Of a stretch of DNA of 64,000 nucleotides, positions 52,450 through 59,945 are shown in pieces. Position 1 is the stretch's first letter, and every line of letters starts with the position of its first letter. The notes below the pieces were generated by a model, which was not told the DNA's origin, ran no database searches, and saw nothing but the letters and a program-made list of their open reading frames with translations. Made by a program: the position numbers and the translations under genes. Source of the DNA: Devosia nitrariae (GTDB lineage Bacteria; Pseudomonadota; Alphaproteobacteria; Rhizobiales; Devosiaceae); NCBI RefSeq assembly GCF_030160115.1, contig NZ_BSNS01000020.1, positions 1 to 64,000 on the forward strand. The letters run 5' to 3'.

Positions 52450-53231
52450 TTGGCCGTCCAGCCCCCGTCGATGGAAATTGCCGAGCCGGTGATCGAACGC
52501 GCGTGGTCGGTGCAGAGGTACGCCGCGAGTTCCGCAATCTCCTCGGGCTGCACGAACTGGCGTGTCGGCTGCGGCGCGAGCATCACCTCGCGGATGACCT
52601 CGTCCTCGCTGATGCCGTGCACCCGGGCCTGGTCGGCGACCTGCTTGGCGACCAGCGACGTCCATACATAGCCGGGGCAAATGGCGTTGACGGTGATGCC
52701 CTTCTCGGCGGTCTCCAGCGCCACGGTCTTGGTGAGGCCGACGACTCCGTGCTTGGTGGCCACATAGGCCGACTTGAACGGCGAGGCGCGCAGTCCATGC
52801 GCCGAAGCGATGTTGATGATACGTCCCCAGCCCCGTGCGGCCATATCGGGCACCGCGCGGCGAATGGTGTGGAAGGCTGAATCGAGGCTGACGGCGACGA
52901 TCCGGTCCCAGTCGGCGGGCGGAAACGCCTCGATCGGCGCGACCTTCTGGATGCCGGCGTTGTTGACGAGGACGTCGAGCCGACCGAAGGCGCCGATCAC
53001 CGCATCGACGAGGTTCGCACTCTGCGCCGCGTCTGCGAGGTCGGCGGCAAAATAGCGAACGCAAACCGCCGCGGCCTCGCCGATCTCGGCCATGGCACCG
53101 CCGGCCTCGCTCTCACTCTCGAAGCTGTTGACGGCCACGTCGTAGCCGCTGCTGGCGAATCTCCGGGCGATCGACAAGCCAATGCCGCTTGTCGAGCCGG
53201 TCACCAATGCCACTCGCCTTGGTTCGCTCAC
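52446..53231 (-). CDS. bdhA: D-3-hydroxybutyrate dehydrogenase
   Basis: 261 residues from GTG 53231, with GGGA upstream; longer starts run into the promoter. SDR fold: VTGSTSGIG, NNAGIQ, catalytic Ser in NIASAHGLRA and YVATKHG. The segments HGLRASPFKSAYVATKHGVVG (seen in parts), QKVAPIEAFP, LAPQPTRQFV and the C-terminus ISIDGGWTAK are specific to bacterial 3-hydroxybutyrate dehydrogenases. It oxidises D-3-hydroxybutyrate to acetoacetate with NAD. First gene of an eight-gene operon with a sigma-54 promoter about 55 bp upstream. Confidence 0.95.
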   Translation of the reverse strand: MSEPRRVALVTGSTSGIGLSIARRFASSGYDVAVNSFESESEAGGAMAEIGEAAAVCVRYFAADLADAAQSANLVDAVIGAFGRLDVLVNNAGIQKVAPIEAFPPADWDRIVAVSLDSAFHTIRRAVPDMAARGWGRIINIASAHGLRASPFKSAYVATKHGVVGLTKTVALETAEKGITVNAICPGYVWTSLVAKQVADQARVHGISEDEVIREVMLAPQPTRQFVQPEEIAELAAYLCTDHARSITGSAISIDGGWTAK

Positions 53232-53283
53232 GTTTCCCAACCCTATCGCGGACCTTGTGGTCCAGTCTCGTTGGAGATCGCGT

Positions 53284-53300
53284 TGCAGGTTCCGTGCCAA
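53284..53300 (-). promoter_or_regulatory. Sigma-54 (RpoN) promoter of the ketone-body operon
   Basis: Minus strand TTGGCACGGAACCTGCA matches the -24/-12 consensus TGGCAC-N5-TTGC with GG and GC exactly 10 nt apart; only one of the strongly conserved bases differs (C for T). It is followed by a leader of roughly 40 nt to the bdhA start. A sigma-54 activator gene lies just upstream. Confidence 0.88.
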
Positions 53301-53344
53301 GGCCGGTTTTCCGGCGTTTCCACGCCGCCACTGCGCGCAGGATG

Positions 53345-53391
53345 ACCGGAAATCCGGACAACTGATATGAATGTTTCCGGGATTCCGGACA
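53345..53391 (-). promoter_or_regulatory. Tandem upstream activator sites
   Basis: ACCGGAAATCCGGACA (53345-53360) and TCCGGGATTCCGGACA (53376-53391) agree at 13 of 16 bases, are each partly palindromic (CCGG words) and are offset by 31 bp, three helical turns. They lie about 45-105 bp upstream of the -24 box, the usual enhancer position for the Fis-type activator encoded next door. Confidence 0.8.
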
Positions 53392-53392
53392 G

Positions 53393-54817
53393 TCAGGCGT
53401 CGATTTTGTGGCGCCGCAGCTTCTCGTAGAACTGCGAGCGCGAAACACCGAGTCGCTGCGCCGCCTCGACCTTGCGGCCATGGCTGCTGTCCAGGGCGTC
53501 GAGCAGCGCCTGCCGCTCCGCGGCCGCGAGCCTGGTGGCAAGGTCGGCTGCGCCATCGCGCCTGGATGGGTTGGTCCCCGGCAGAGAGGGCAGGGCCCGG
53601 CTGATCAGTGCCGCATCGATCACCTCGCTCGGCGCCATGGCGGCGGCGCGCTCGAGGACGTTGCGCAGTTCGCGTACATTTCCCGGCCAATCGTGCTGCT
53701 TCAGCAACGCGATCGCCTCGGGCTGGATGTTCCAGCCGTGCTGGTCGCGCGGCCGCGGTGTCTGCTCGAGCAACGCATCGCAGATCGGGCCGATGTCTTC
53801 GAGCCGGTCGCGCAGTGGCGGCACGTTTATGGTGAGGACGGCGATGCGGTAGTAGAGGTCGGCCCGGAAGGACTTGTCGGCGAGCCGCTCCTCCAGCGCC
53901 TGCGAAGTCGCAGCGATGATGCGAACGTCGACCTTCTTGACGGTGTTGGAGCCCAGGGCCTCGAACTCGCCTTCCTGCAGCACGCGCAGCAGTTTCGCCT
54001 GCAGCGCTGCCGGCATGTCGCCGATCTCGTCGAGAAAGAGCGTTCCGCCATGAGCGAGCTCGAACTTTCCCTTGCGTGGCTTGCGGTCTGCCCCGGTGAA
54101 AGCACCGGGGGCGACGCCGAAGAATTCGGCCTCCAGCAGCGCTTCGGGAATGGCGGCGACGTTGACGGCAACGAAGGGTCCATCCGCTCGGTCGGACTGC
54201 TGGTGCATGGCATGAGCGAGCAGTTCTTTGCCCGTGCCGGTTTCTCCCAGGATCAGCGCCGCCCCGTCGCGCAGCGCAAAGCGCCGCACCATTGCCTTCA
54301 TATCCCGAACCGCCTCGCTGACGCCGACAAAGCTCGACAGCGAATATTTCGTCTGCCGCTCGCGCGTCAGCGCTGCCTGGGCGCGGGTGAGCTGCTTTTG
54401 CAGGTGCTCGAATTTTTCGAGAATCGGGGCGAGATAATCGACATTGTCATAGAAGACGAAGCCGATGGCACCCTCGACCCGGCCGTCCTCGTCTTTCAGT
54501 GGAATCCGGCAGACGACGAACTGGCGGTCGTCGAAGTTCATGATATCGAGAAGGATCGGGCGTCCGGTCTCGACGACGCGGCGCAAAAGCGAATGCGGGA
54601 TGACCTCTTCGACCGGCAGGCCGATAGGATCGAAATCCCGCGCAAGCTTCAACAGCTCTCTATAGCGCGCGTCGATCCAGGTGATGCGCGTGTCGGCATC
54701 GACGATGATCGCGCCTTCGAAGAACTCGCGCAGCAGACTGAAGGCGCCGACCGCCTGTTCGATGGTTGCGAGGTTATGGCCCGGGGCGGGGCCGGTCGAT
54801 TTCGAGCTGCTGGCCAC
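53393..54817 (-). CDS. PAS-containing sigma-54-dependent activator of ketone-body use
   Basis: 474 residues from GTG 54817, preceded by GGAG; a start at 54877 is possible. An N-terminal PAS-type sensor (about 20-140; IIVDADTRITWIDARYREL) replaces a receiver domain. AAA+ domain with GETGTGKELLAHAM, sigma-54 loop GAFTGADRK and Walker B LFLDEIGDM. Fis-type helix-turn-helix at the end, VEAAQRLGVSRSQFYEKLRRH. Its stop codon is two bases from a 16-bp repeat and its gene ends 93 bp before the bdhA RpoN promoter on the same strand, so activation of that operon in response to a small ligand is the natural reading. Confidence 0.93.
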   Translation of the reverse strand: MASSSKSTGPAPGHNLATIEQAVGAFSLLREFFEGAIIVDADTRITWIDARYRELLKLARDFDPIGLPVEEVIPHSLLRRVVETGRPILLDIMNFDDRQFVVCRIPLKDEDGRVEGAIGFVFYDNVDYLAPILEKFEHLQKQLTRAQAALTRERQTKYSLSSFVGVSEAVRDMKAMVRRFALRDGAALILGETGTGKELLAHAMHQQSDRADGPFVAVNVAAIPEALLEAEFFGVAPGAFTGADRKPRKGKFELAHGGTLFLDEIGDMPAALQAKLLRVLQEGEFEALGSNTVKKVDVRIIAATSQALEERLADKSFRADLYYRIAVLTINVPPLRDRLEDIGPICDALLEQTPRPRDQHGWNIQPEAIALLKQHDWPGNVRELRNVLERAAAMAPSEVIDAALISRALPSLPGTNPSRRDGAADLATRLAAAERQALLDALDSSHGRKVEAAQRLGVSRSQFYEKLRRHKIDA

Positions 54818-54895
54818 TGGCGTCTCCTGCTGGGCGAGCAAATCGTAACCGGCCCCGCCTCGTCGGGCAATCGACACCCGACGGGCGGCAGTTGG

Positions 54896-55333
54896 CTAGG
54901 CTTGCGACGCCGCCGCGGCGGGAGTGCGGCCGGCACCTTGCTGGCGCAGCTTGTCGAGCGACCATGACCCACCGCCGGCGACGGCGAGCAAGAGAAAGAT
55001 GAAGCAATAGAGGACCGCCGCGTCTCCGCCGTTCTCGATCGGGAAGAAGCTGCGCGGGGCATGGGCCATGAAGTAGGCGACGGCCAACTGGCCGGAGAGG
55101 GTGAAGGCGACGGGCCGGGTGAACAGCCCCAGCGCTAGAAGCGTCCCACCGACGAGTTCGATGGCGCCTGCAAACCAGAACAGGGACGGGAACGAGGGCA
55201 TGAATTCGGCCGCGGGAAAGTCGAGGAGTTTTTGCGTGCCGTGCTGCAGGAGCAGCAGTGCGGCCATGATACGCAGGATGCTCAGCACCCTTGGGGCCCA
55301 GATGGTTTCGAGGCGGATCGTGTTGGGAAGCAT
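54896..55333 (-). CDS. DoxX-family membrane protein
   Basis: 145 residues, ATG after AGGAG. Four hydrophobic segments; RIMAALLLLQHGTQKLLDFP, FAGAIELVGGTLLALGLFTRPVA and AHAPRSFFPIENGGDAAVLYCF (in parts) are DoxX/SURF4-like. Family members are poorly characterised inner-membrane proteins linked to thiosulfate:quinone oxidoreduction or redox stress. It precedes the activator gene on the same strand by 78 bp and may share its transcript. Confidence 0.88.
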   Translation of the reverse strand: MLPNTIRLETIWAPRVLSILRIMAALLLLQHGTQKLLDFPAAEFMPSFPSLFWFAGAIELVGGTLLALGLFTRPVAFTLSGQLAVAYFMAHAPRSFFPIENGGDAAVLYCFIFLLLAVAGGGSWSLDKLRQQGAGRTPAAAASQA

Positions 55334-55546
55334 GTGGTCTCCTGTTGGCGCGGGTGTGCGGGCTCGGCCTGGATTCCGGCCCGAACTGCACCTCGCACTC
55401 CGGATGACTCACAGGCTGCCCCCTCGGGGCAAGCTGATGGCCGCAACCTTTCTTGACTGTTGCTGTCAGATTAAATTTTGGAAAGGAGCACCCGCCGGCG
55501 CCGTTTGCTTTGCTGAGGGCACGGTGCGTGCGCCAGGCCGCCACAC

Positions 55547-56626
55547 TCAGCCCTGGCGCTTGCCCTTCGGTCCAATCCGCTGCCCGTTCGCATCGAAATA
55601 GTGCGCCTGGTGGCCACTGATCGACAACGTTATTGGCTCGCCGTTTCGGATCCTGGCATCGCCCGGCGCCTGCACGAGGAGCCGCTCGCCCGATGCCAGC
55701 TGCACATAGACGAAAATCTCGCTGCCCAGATACTCGACCAGCGAGACCTTGCCTGGGATGGCGAGGTCGCCGCCGTCGCCGATGGCGATTTGCTCGGGCC
55801 GGATGCCAATACTGACCGGGCCCTTTGCGGGGATGCCGGTCGGGAGCTTCAGCTTGCCGATACCCGCGATCTCGGCCGCGCCGTCCGCCGTCGTTGCCTC
55901 CAGCATGTTCATTTTGGGCGAGCCGATAAATGTCGCAACGAACCTGTTGCAGGGAAAATTGTAGAGCTCGTAGGGCGTGCCGACCTGCTCGACGACGCCC
56001 TTGTTGAGCACGACGATACGCGTGGCCATGGTCATGGCCTCGGTCTGGTCGTGGGTCACATAGATCATTGTGGTGCCGAGCCGCTGGTAGAGCCCAGCCA
56101 GTTCCACCCGCATCTGCACCCGCAGTTCCGCATCGAGGTTGGACAGCGGTTCATCGAAAAGGAAGAGCTGCGGCTCGCGCACGATCGCCCGGCCGATCGC
56201 CACACGCTGCTTCTGCCCGCCCGAAAGCTGGCGCGGCTTCCTCTCCATCAGCGGCTCGATCTGCAGGATACGCGCAGCCTCGGTCACCCGTCGGGAGATC
56301 TCGTCCTTGGGCATCCTGAGGTTAGTGAGGCCGAATGCAAGGTTCTTGCGCACGCTCATATGCGGATAGAGCGCGTAGGACTGAAAGACCATCGACAGGT
56401 TGCGCTGCGAGGCGGGCAGGTCGTTGACGATCCGCTCGCCGATGGCGATGGTGCCGTCATTGATCTCCTCGAGCCCGGCGATCATGCGCAGAAGCGTCGA
56501 CTTTCCACAGCCTGACGGGCCGACGAGCACCAGGAATTCGCCGGAGTTGACGGCAAGGTCGATCCCATGGATCACCGGCACGTTTCCGTAGGCTTTGACG
56601 ACGCTGCTTAAAGTAACGGATGCCAT
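55547..56626 (-). CDS. CUT1-type sugar ABC transporter ATP-binding protein
   Basis: 359 residues. Walker [11 protein letters not shown]-loop [11 protein letters not shown], signature [15 protein letters not shown], Walker [13 protein letters not shown], and C-terminal regulatory OB domain with [11 protein letters not shown] and [12 protein letters not shown]. Last gene of the second CUT1 importer operon. It is separated from the permease gene by 88 bp that contain a dispersed palindromic repeat. An imperfectly positioned 8-bp stem (55530-55559) overlaps its stop codon. Confidence 0.94.
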   Translation of the reverse strand: MASVTLSSVVKAYGNVPVIHGIDLAVNSGEFLVLVGPSGCGKSTLLRMIAGLEEINDGTIAIGERIVNDLPASQRNLSMVFQSYALYPHMSVRKNLAFGLTNLRMPKDEISRRVTEAARILQIEPLMERKPRQLSGGQKQRVAIGRAIVREPQLFLFDEPLSNLDAELRVQMRVELAGLYQRLGTTMIYVTHDQTEAMTMATRIVVLNKGVVEQVGTPYELYNFPCNRFVATFIGSPKMNMLEATTADGAAEIAGIGKLKLPTGIPAKGPVSIGIRPEQIAIGDGGDLAIPGKVSLVEYLGSEIFVYVQLASGERLLVQAPGDARIRNGEPITLSISGHQAHYFDANGQRIGPKGKRQG

Positions 56627-56646
56627 CTATGCGTCCTTGAACTGGA

Positions 56647-56691
56647 GCGGGATGCGAAAAAGTGGGAACCGGTTTTTCGCAAAAATCCCGC
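56647..56691. repeat. Dispersed palindromic repeat (intergenic mosaic type)
   Basis: 45-bp imperfect palindrome: GCGGGAT and CGAAAAA on the left pair with TTTTTCG and ATCCCGC on the right around GTGGGAACCGG. The element sits inside an operon, between permease and ATPase genes. Palindromes of this look are repeated many times in Hyphomicrobiales chromosomes; I see only this copy in the window. Confidence 0.65.
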
Positions 56692-56714
56692 GACGACAAA
56701 AAAGCCTATACGCA

Positions 56715-57611
56715 TCATTTCATTCCGCTCATGGCGATGCCGCGGATGATGAGGCGCTGGAAGACGACGAAGAAGAGGATGATCGGCAGGATGGAGAGCA
56801 CTGACATGGCGAACATCTGCCCGTATTCGGAGACGCTGTCCTGGCTGAGGAACATGCGCAGCGCCAGCGGCACCGTGTAGTCCTTGATGTCGTTGAGATA
56901 GACCAGTGGCCCGAGGAAATCCTCCCAGGTCCAGATGAACGAGAAGATCGCCGCCGTCGCCATCGCCGGAATCGAGAGCGGCAGGATGATCGCCCAGTAG
57001 ATCTTGAACGGCGAGCAGCCGTCGATCATCGCCGCTTCGTCGAGTTCGCGCGGCAACTGCCGGAAGAACTGGATCATCAGGAAGATGAAGAAAGCGTCGG
57101 ACGCCAGGAACCGCGGCACCACCAGCGGCAGATAAGTGTCGACCCAGCCCAGTTGCAGGAACAGCAGGTATTGCGGAATGAGGACGACATGGTAGGGCAC
57201 CATCAGCGTCATCATCATCAGCGCGAACCACAGGGTCTTGCCGTTGAATTCGAGCCGCGCGAAGGCGTAGGCGGCAAACGAGCACGAGATCACGTTGCCG
57301 ATGACCGAGAGCACGGTCACCACCGCCGAATTCCAGAAGAAATTAGTAAAGCTCACCGGCAGGGCGTTCCAGCCGAGGACGTAGTTCTCCCACTGCGGCT
57401 CTCCGGGCACGAGGCCGAGCTGGCCGAAGATCTGGTTGTCGGGCTTCAACGAGCTCGCCAGCATCCAGAGCAGCGGATAGATCATCACGAACGAGGCGGC
57501 GACGAGGAAGATGTGCTTGAGCGTCGCTGCGCGACGGGCACGCTTGGCCTTCGCCTCGCGCAGGGTCGCGGCGATCGCGGCAGTATCCTGGTCCATAACG
57601 GTCGCTGTCAT
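56715..57611 (-). CDS. ABC transporter permease, MalG type
   Basis: 298 residues from ATG 57611; the 47-codon extension overlaps the other permease gene. Six hydrophobic segments, EAA loop ELDEAAMIDGCSPFKIYWAIILPLS and C-terminus RGIAMSGMK. Four bases after the MalF-type gene. Works with the MalF-type permease and the UgpC-like ATPase. Confidence 0.93.
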   Translation of the reverse strand: MTATVMDQDTAAIAATLREAKAKRARRAATLKHIFLVAASFVMIYPLLWMLASSLKPDNQIFGQLGLVPGEPQWENYVLGWNALPVSFTNFFWNSAVVTVLSVIGNVISCSFAAYAFARLEFNGKTLWFALMMMTLMVPYHVVLIPQYLLFLQLGWVDTYLPLVVPRFLASDAFFIFLMIQFFRQLPRELDEAAMIDGCSPFKIYWAIILPLSIPAMATAAIFSFIWTWEDFLGPLVYLNDIKDYTVPLALRMFLSQDSVSEYGQMFAMSVLSILPIILFFVVFQRLIIRGIAMSGMK

Positions 57612-57615
57612 GGCT

Positions 57616-58509
57616 TTAGCCCCTCTCGTTCTCGTAGTGGACCCAGTACTTACTGGTCCAGAACGCGATGGCCGTGAAGGCGGCGATGATGAGGAGCAGC
57701 ACCCAGCCGAGCGCCGAGGCATAACCCATGCGGAAATAGGAGAAAGCTTCATTGAACAGATAGACGGTAAAGAACAGTAGGCTATCGAGCGGCGCGCCTG
57801 TTCCGCCAGAGATGATGAAGGCGCCCGAGAACGACTTGAACGCTTCGATCATCTGCAGCACGAGGTTGAAGAAGATGACCGGCGCCAGCAGCGGTACGGT
57901 GATGGCGAAGAACTTGCGGGCAGGGCCGGCCGCATCGATCTCGGCGGCCTCATAGAGGTCCTGCGGAATGGCGCGAAGCCCGGCAAGGAAGATCAGCATC
58001 GGCGATCCGAACTGCCAGACCGCGAGGACGATCAGCGTCCACAGCGAATAGCGCGGGTCCGAGAGCCAATAGGGGCCGTCGCCGCCGAAGAACCGCAGGA
58101 CGGAGTTGATGACGCCGTTGTAGTCGAAAAGCTGTCGCCAGAGGATGGCGACCGCGATCGAACCGCCAAGGATCGAGGGCAGGTAGAAGAGCGCGCGGTA
58201 CCAGCCGACTGCACGGATGCCCTTGTCGAGAAGCATGGCGACGGCAAGCGCGAAGATGAGCTTGGCCGGCACGGAGATGACGACGAAGGTGAAGGTCACC
58301 TGCATCGACTTCCAGAACCGGTAATCGAACTCGAACATGTACTGGTAATTCTCAATACCCACCCATTCGGGCGGCCGCACCACGTCGTACTGGGTGAACG
58401 ACAGATAGAGCGAGGCGAGGATCGGGAAGATCGCGAGCAGGAAGAACCCGATGAGCCACGGGGCAAGAAAGACATAGGCCGGTGCGTTCTTGCGCAGGAA
58501 CTTCTGCAT
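57616..58509 (-). CDS. ABC transporter permease, MalF type
   Basis: 297 residues from ATG 58509; the longer frame to 59085 runs inside the binding-protein gene. Six hydrophobic segments beginning at YVFLAPWLIGFFLLAIFP, EAA loop LYEAAEIDAAGPARKFFAITVPLL. Lies 62 bp after the binding-protein gene. Confidence 0.93.
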   Translation of the reverse strand: MQKFLRKNAPAYVFLAPWLIGFFLLAIFPILASLYLSFTQYDVVRPPEWVGIENYQYMFEFDYRFWKSMQVTFTFVVISVPAKLIFALAVAMLLDKGIRAVGWYRALFYLPSILGGSIAVAILWRQLFDYNGVINSVLRFFGGDGPYWLSDPRYSLWTLIVLAVWQFGSPMLIFLAGLRAIPQDLYEAAEIDAAGPARKFFAITVPLLAPVIFFNLVLQMIEAFKSFSGAFIISGGTGAPLDSLLFFTVYLFNEAFSYFRMGYASALGWVLLLIIAAFTAIAFWTSKYWVHYENERG

Positions 58510-58571
58510 GCATTGGCTCCAGGTTCGGTTGCGGTGGGGCCGCCGAACCAGGGCCCGGCGGCCATTGGCCA

Positions 58572-59864
58572 TCAGCTGGCGCGACGCAGGATCGCCTCGG
58601 CCTGACGCAGGAAATCGGCGGCGGCGTCGGCGATGCTCACCTGGTCGAGCAGCACGCCGACCGCGATGCGCTCGAAGGTCTGCTCCACCTCGTTGGCGCC
58701 GCTCGGCGGCGGCGGGGGCAGGGCCATGGTCTTGCCCTGGATGTTGTCGAAGAATTCGACCGACAGCGCCTGTGCGCCCTCGAGTGTCGGCACCAGCGCC
58801 TCGCGCACCTGCGAGTTGGCGGGGATACCGCGCTCGAGCCCCAGCACCGCCGTCATCTCCGGATCGTTGACGAAGGCGTCCATGTAGGTGGTGGTCGCCT
58901 GCGCATCGACGGTATCGCGCGAGAGACAAATGAACTGGCTGGGTTGAACGATGGAGCCCGGGATCATCTCGGGCGTGTTTGGATACATCGCGGCGCCCAG
59001 CGTGTCCTGCATCAGCTCCTGCGCGCCGACCAGTTGGTTCGACCATGCATAGGATGTCGCCGACTGGCCGGTAATGATCCCCCACTGCGCCATCTCGGCC
59101 CCCACGAGGCCAGCCGAGGCCGGTCCCGGCGGGGTGGCGCCGGCATCGCGGATGTCCTTCCAGATGGTCCAGTATTCCTCGACGATCTCCTGCGTCACGC
59201 CGTAGGTGCCATCGGCCTTGTAGAGCTCGGCGCCCTTCTGGCCGACGAAGTCGGAAAAGTTCTGGTAGTCGGCGGTGTTGTCGTCGGTACCGGCAACGCC
59301 CGTGGCTTCCTTGACGGCAACGCCGATGCGCTTCACGTCGTCATAAGTCCATCCATAGGGATCGAACCCGTCGCCCGACGTGATCCCTGCCTCCTCGTAG
59401 AGGCGCGTGTTGTACATGGCCATATGCGAGTTGGCGCCGATGGAAAGGGCATAGAGCTTGCCGTCGACGGTGCCGGCCTGCAGCGCGCTTTCGTCGATCT
59501 GGGTGAGGTCGAGCGTCGAGCCGACATGGTCGTCGAGCGGCAGGATGGCGCCGCGCTGGATATATTCGAACATCACCCCATAGCCCATCTGGATGGCGTC
59601 GGCCATGTTGCCGCCGGCGATCTGGGTGGTAAGTCGGGTGAAATAGTCGGCAAAACCCAGCGTCTCGCCCACCACCTCGATGTCGGGATGCTTCTGGTTG
59701 AAGATTTCGATGACCCGGAACGTGCGTTCGTCACGATCGGGGTTTCCCCACCAGAAATGGCGGATGCGCGTCCGGTCCTGCGCGAAGGCCGGACGGCCGA
59801 ACGCGGCAAGTGTCGCAGCCCCTGCGGCAGTGCCAATAAAACGTCTCCTCGTCAGTCGGCTCAT
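58572..59864 (-). CDS. Periplasmic solute-binding protein, family 1, Tat-exported
   Basis: 430 residues, ATG after GGGAGGG. The N-terminus MSRLTRRRFIGTAAGAATLAAF with RRRF and the AFAQ cleavage site is a twin-arginine signal, unlike the Sec signals of the other binding proteins here. Mature part: IRHFWWGNPDRDERTFRVIEIFNQKHPDI pattern of family 1 sugar-binding proteins. The preceding glycoside-hydrolase-like gene suggests an oligosaccharide or glycoside ligand. Confidence 0.93.
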   Translation of the reverse strand: MSRLTRRRFIGTAAGAATLAAFGRPAFAQDRTRIRHFWWGNPDRDERTFRVIEIFNQKHPDIEVVGETLGFADYFTRLTTQIAGGNMADAIQMGYGVMFEYIQRGAILPLDDHVGSTLDLTQIDESALQAGTVDGKLYALSIGANSHMAMYNTRLYEEAGITSGDGFDPYGWTYDDVKRIGVAVKEATGVAGTDDNTADYQNFSDFVGQKGAELYKADGTYGVTQEIVEEYWTIWKDIRDAGATPPGPASAGLVGAEMAQWGIITGQSATSYAWSNQLVGAQELMQDTLGAAMYPNTPEMIPGSIVQPSQFICLSRDTVDAQATTTYMDAFVNDPEMTAVLGLERGIPANSQVREALVPTLEGAQALSVEFFDNIQGKTMALPPPPPSGANEVEQTFERIAVGVLLDQVSIADAAADFLRQAEAILRRAS

Positions 59865-59945
59865 GGTTTCCCTCCCTTTGAGCTACGTACATCATCGTTG
59901 TCGGTGTTCAGTCCGCCCGACCTCCCGGCGGCCATGCTTGCTCCT

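Noticed and set aside
55530..55559. 8-bp stem at the end of the CUT1 ATPase gene
   Set aside because: The stem overlaps the stop codon and has no T-run, so termination cannot be claimed with confidence.
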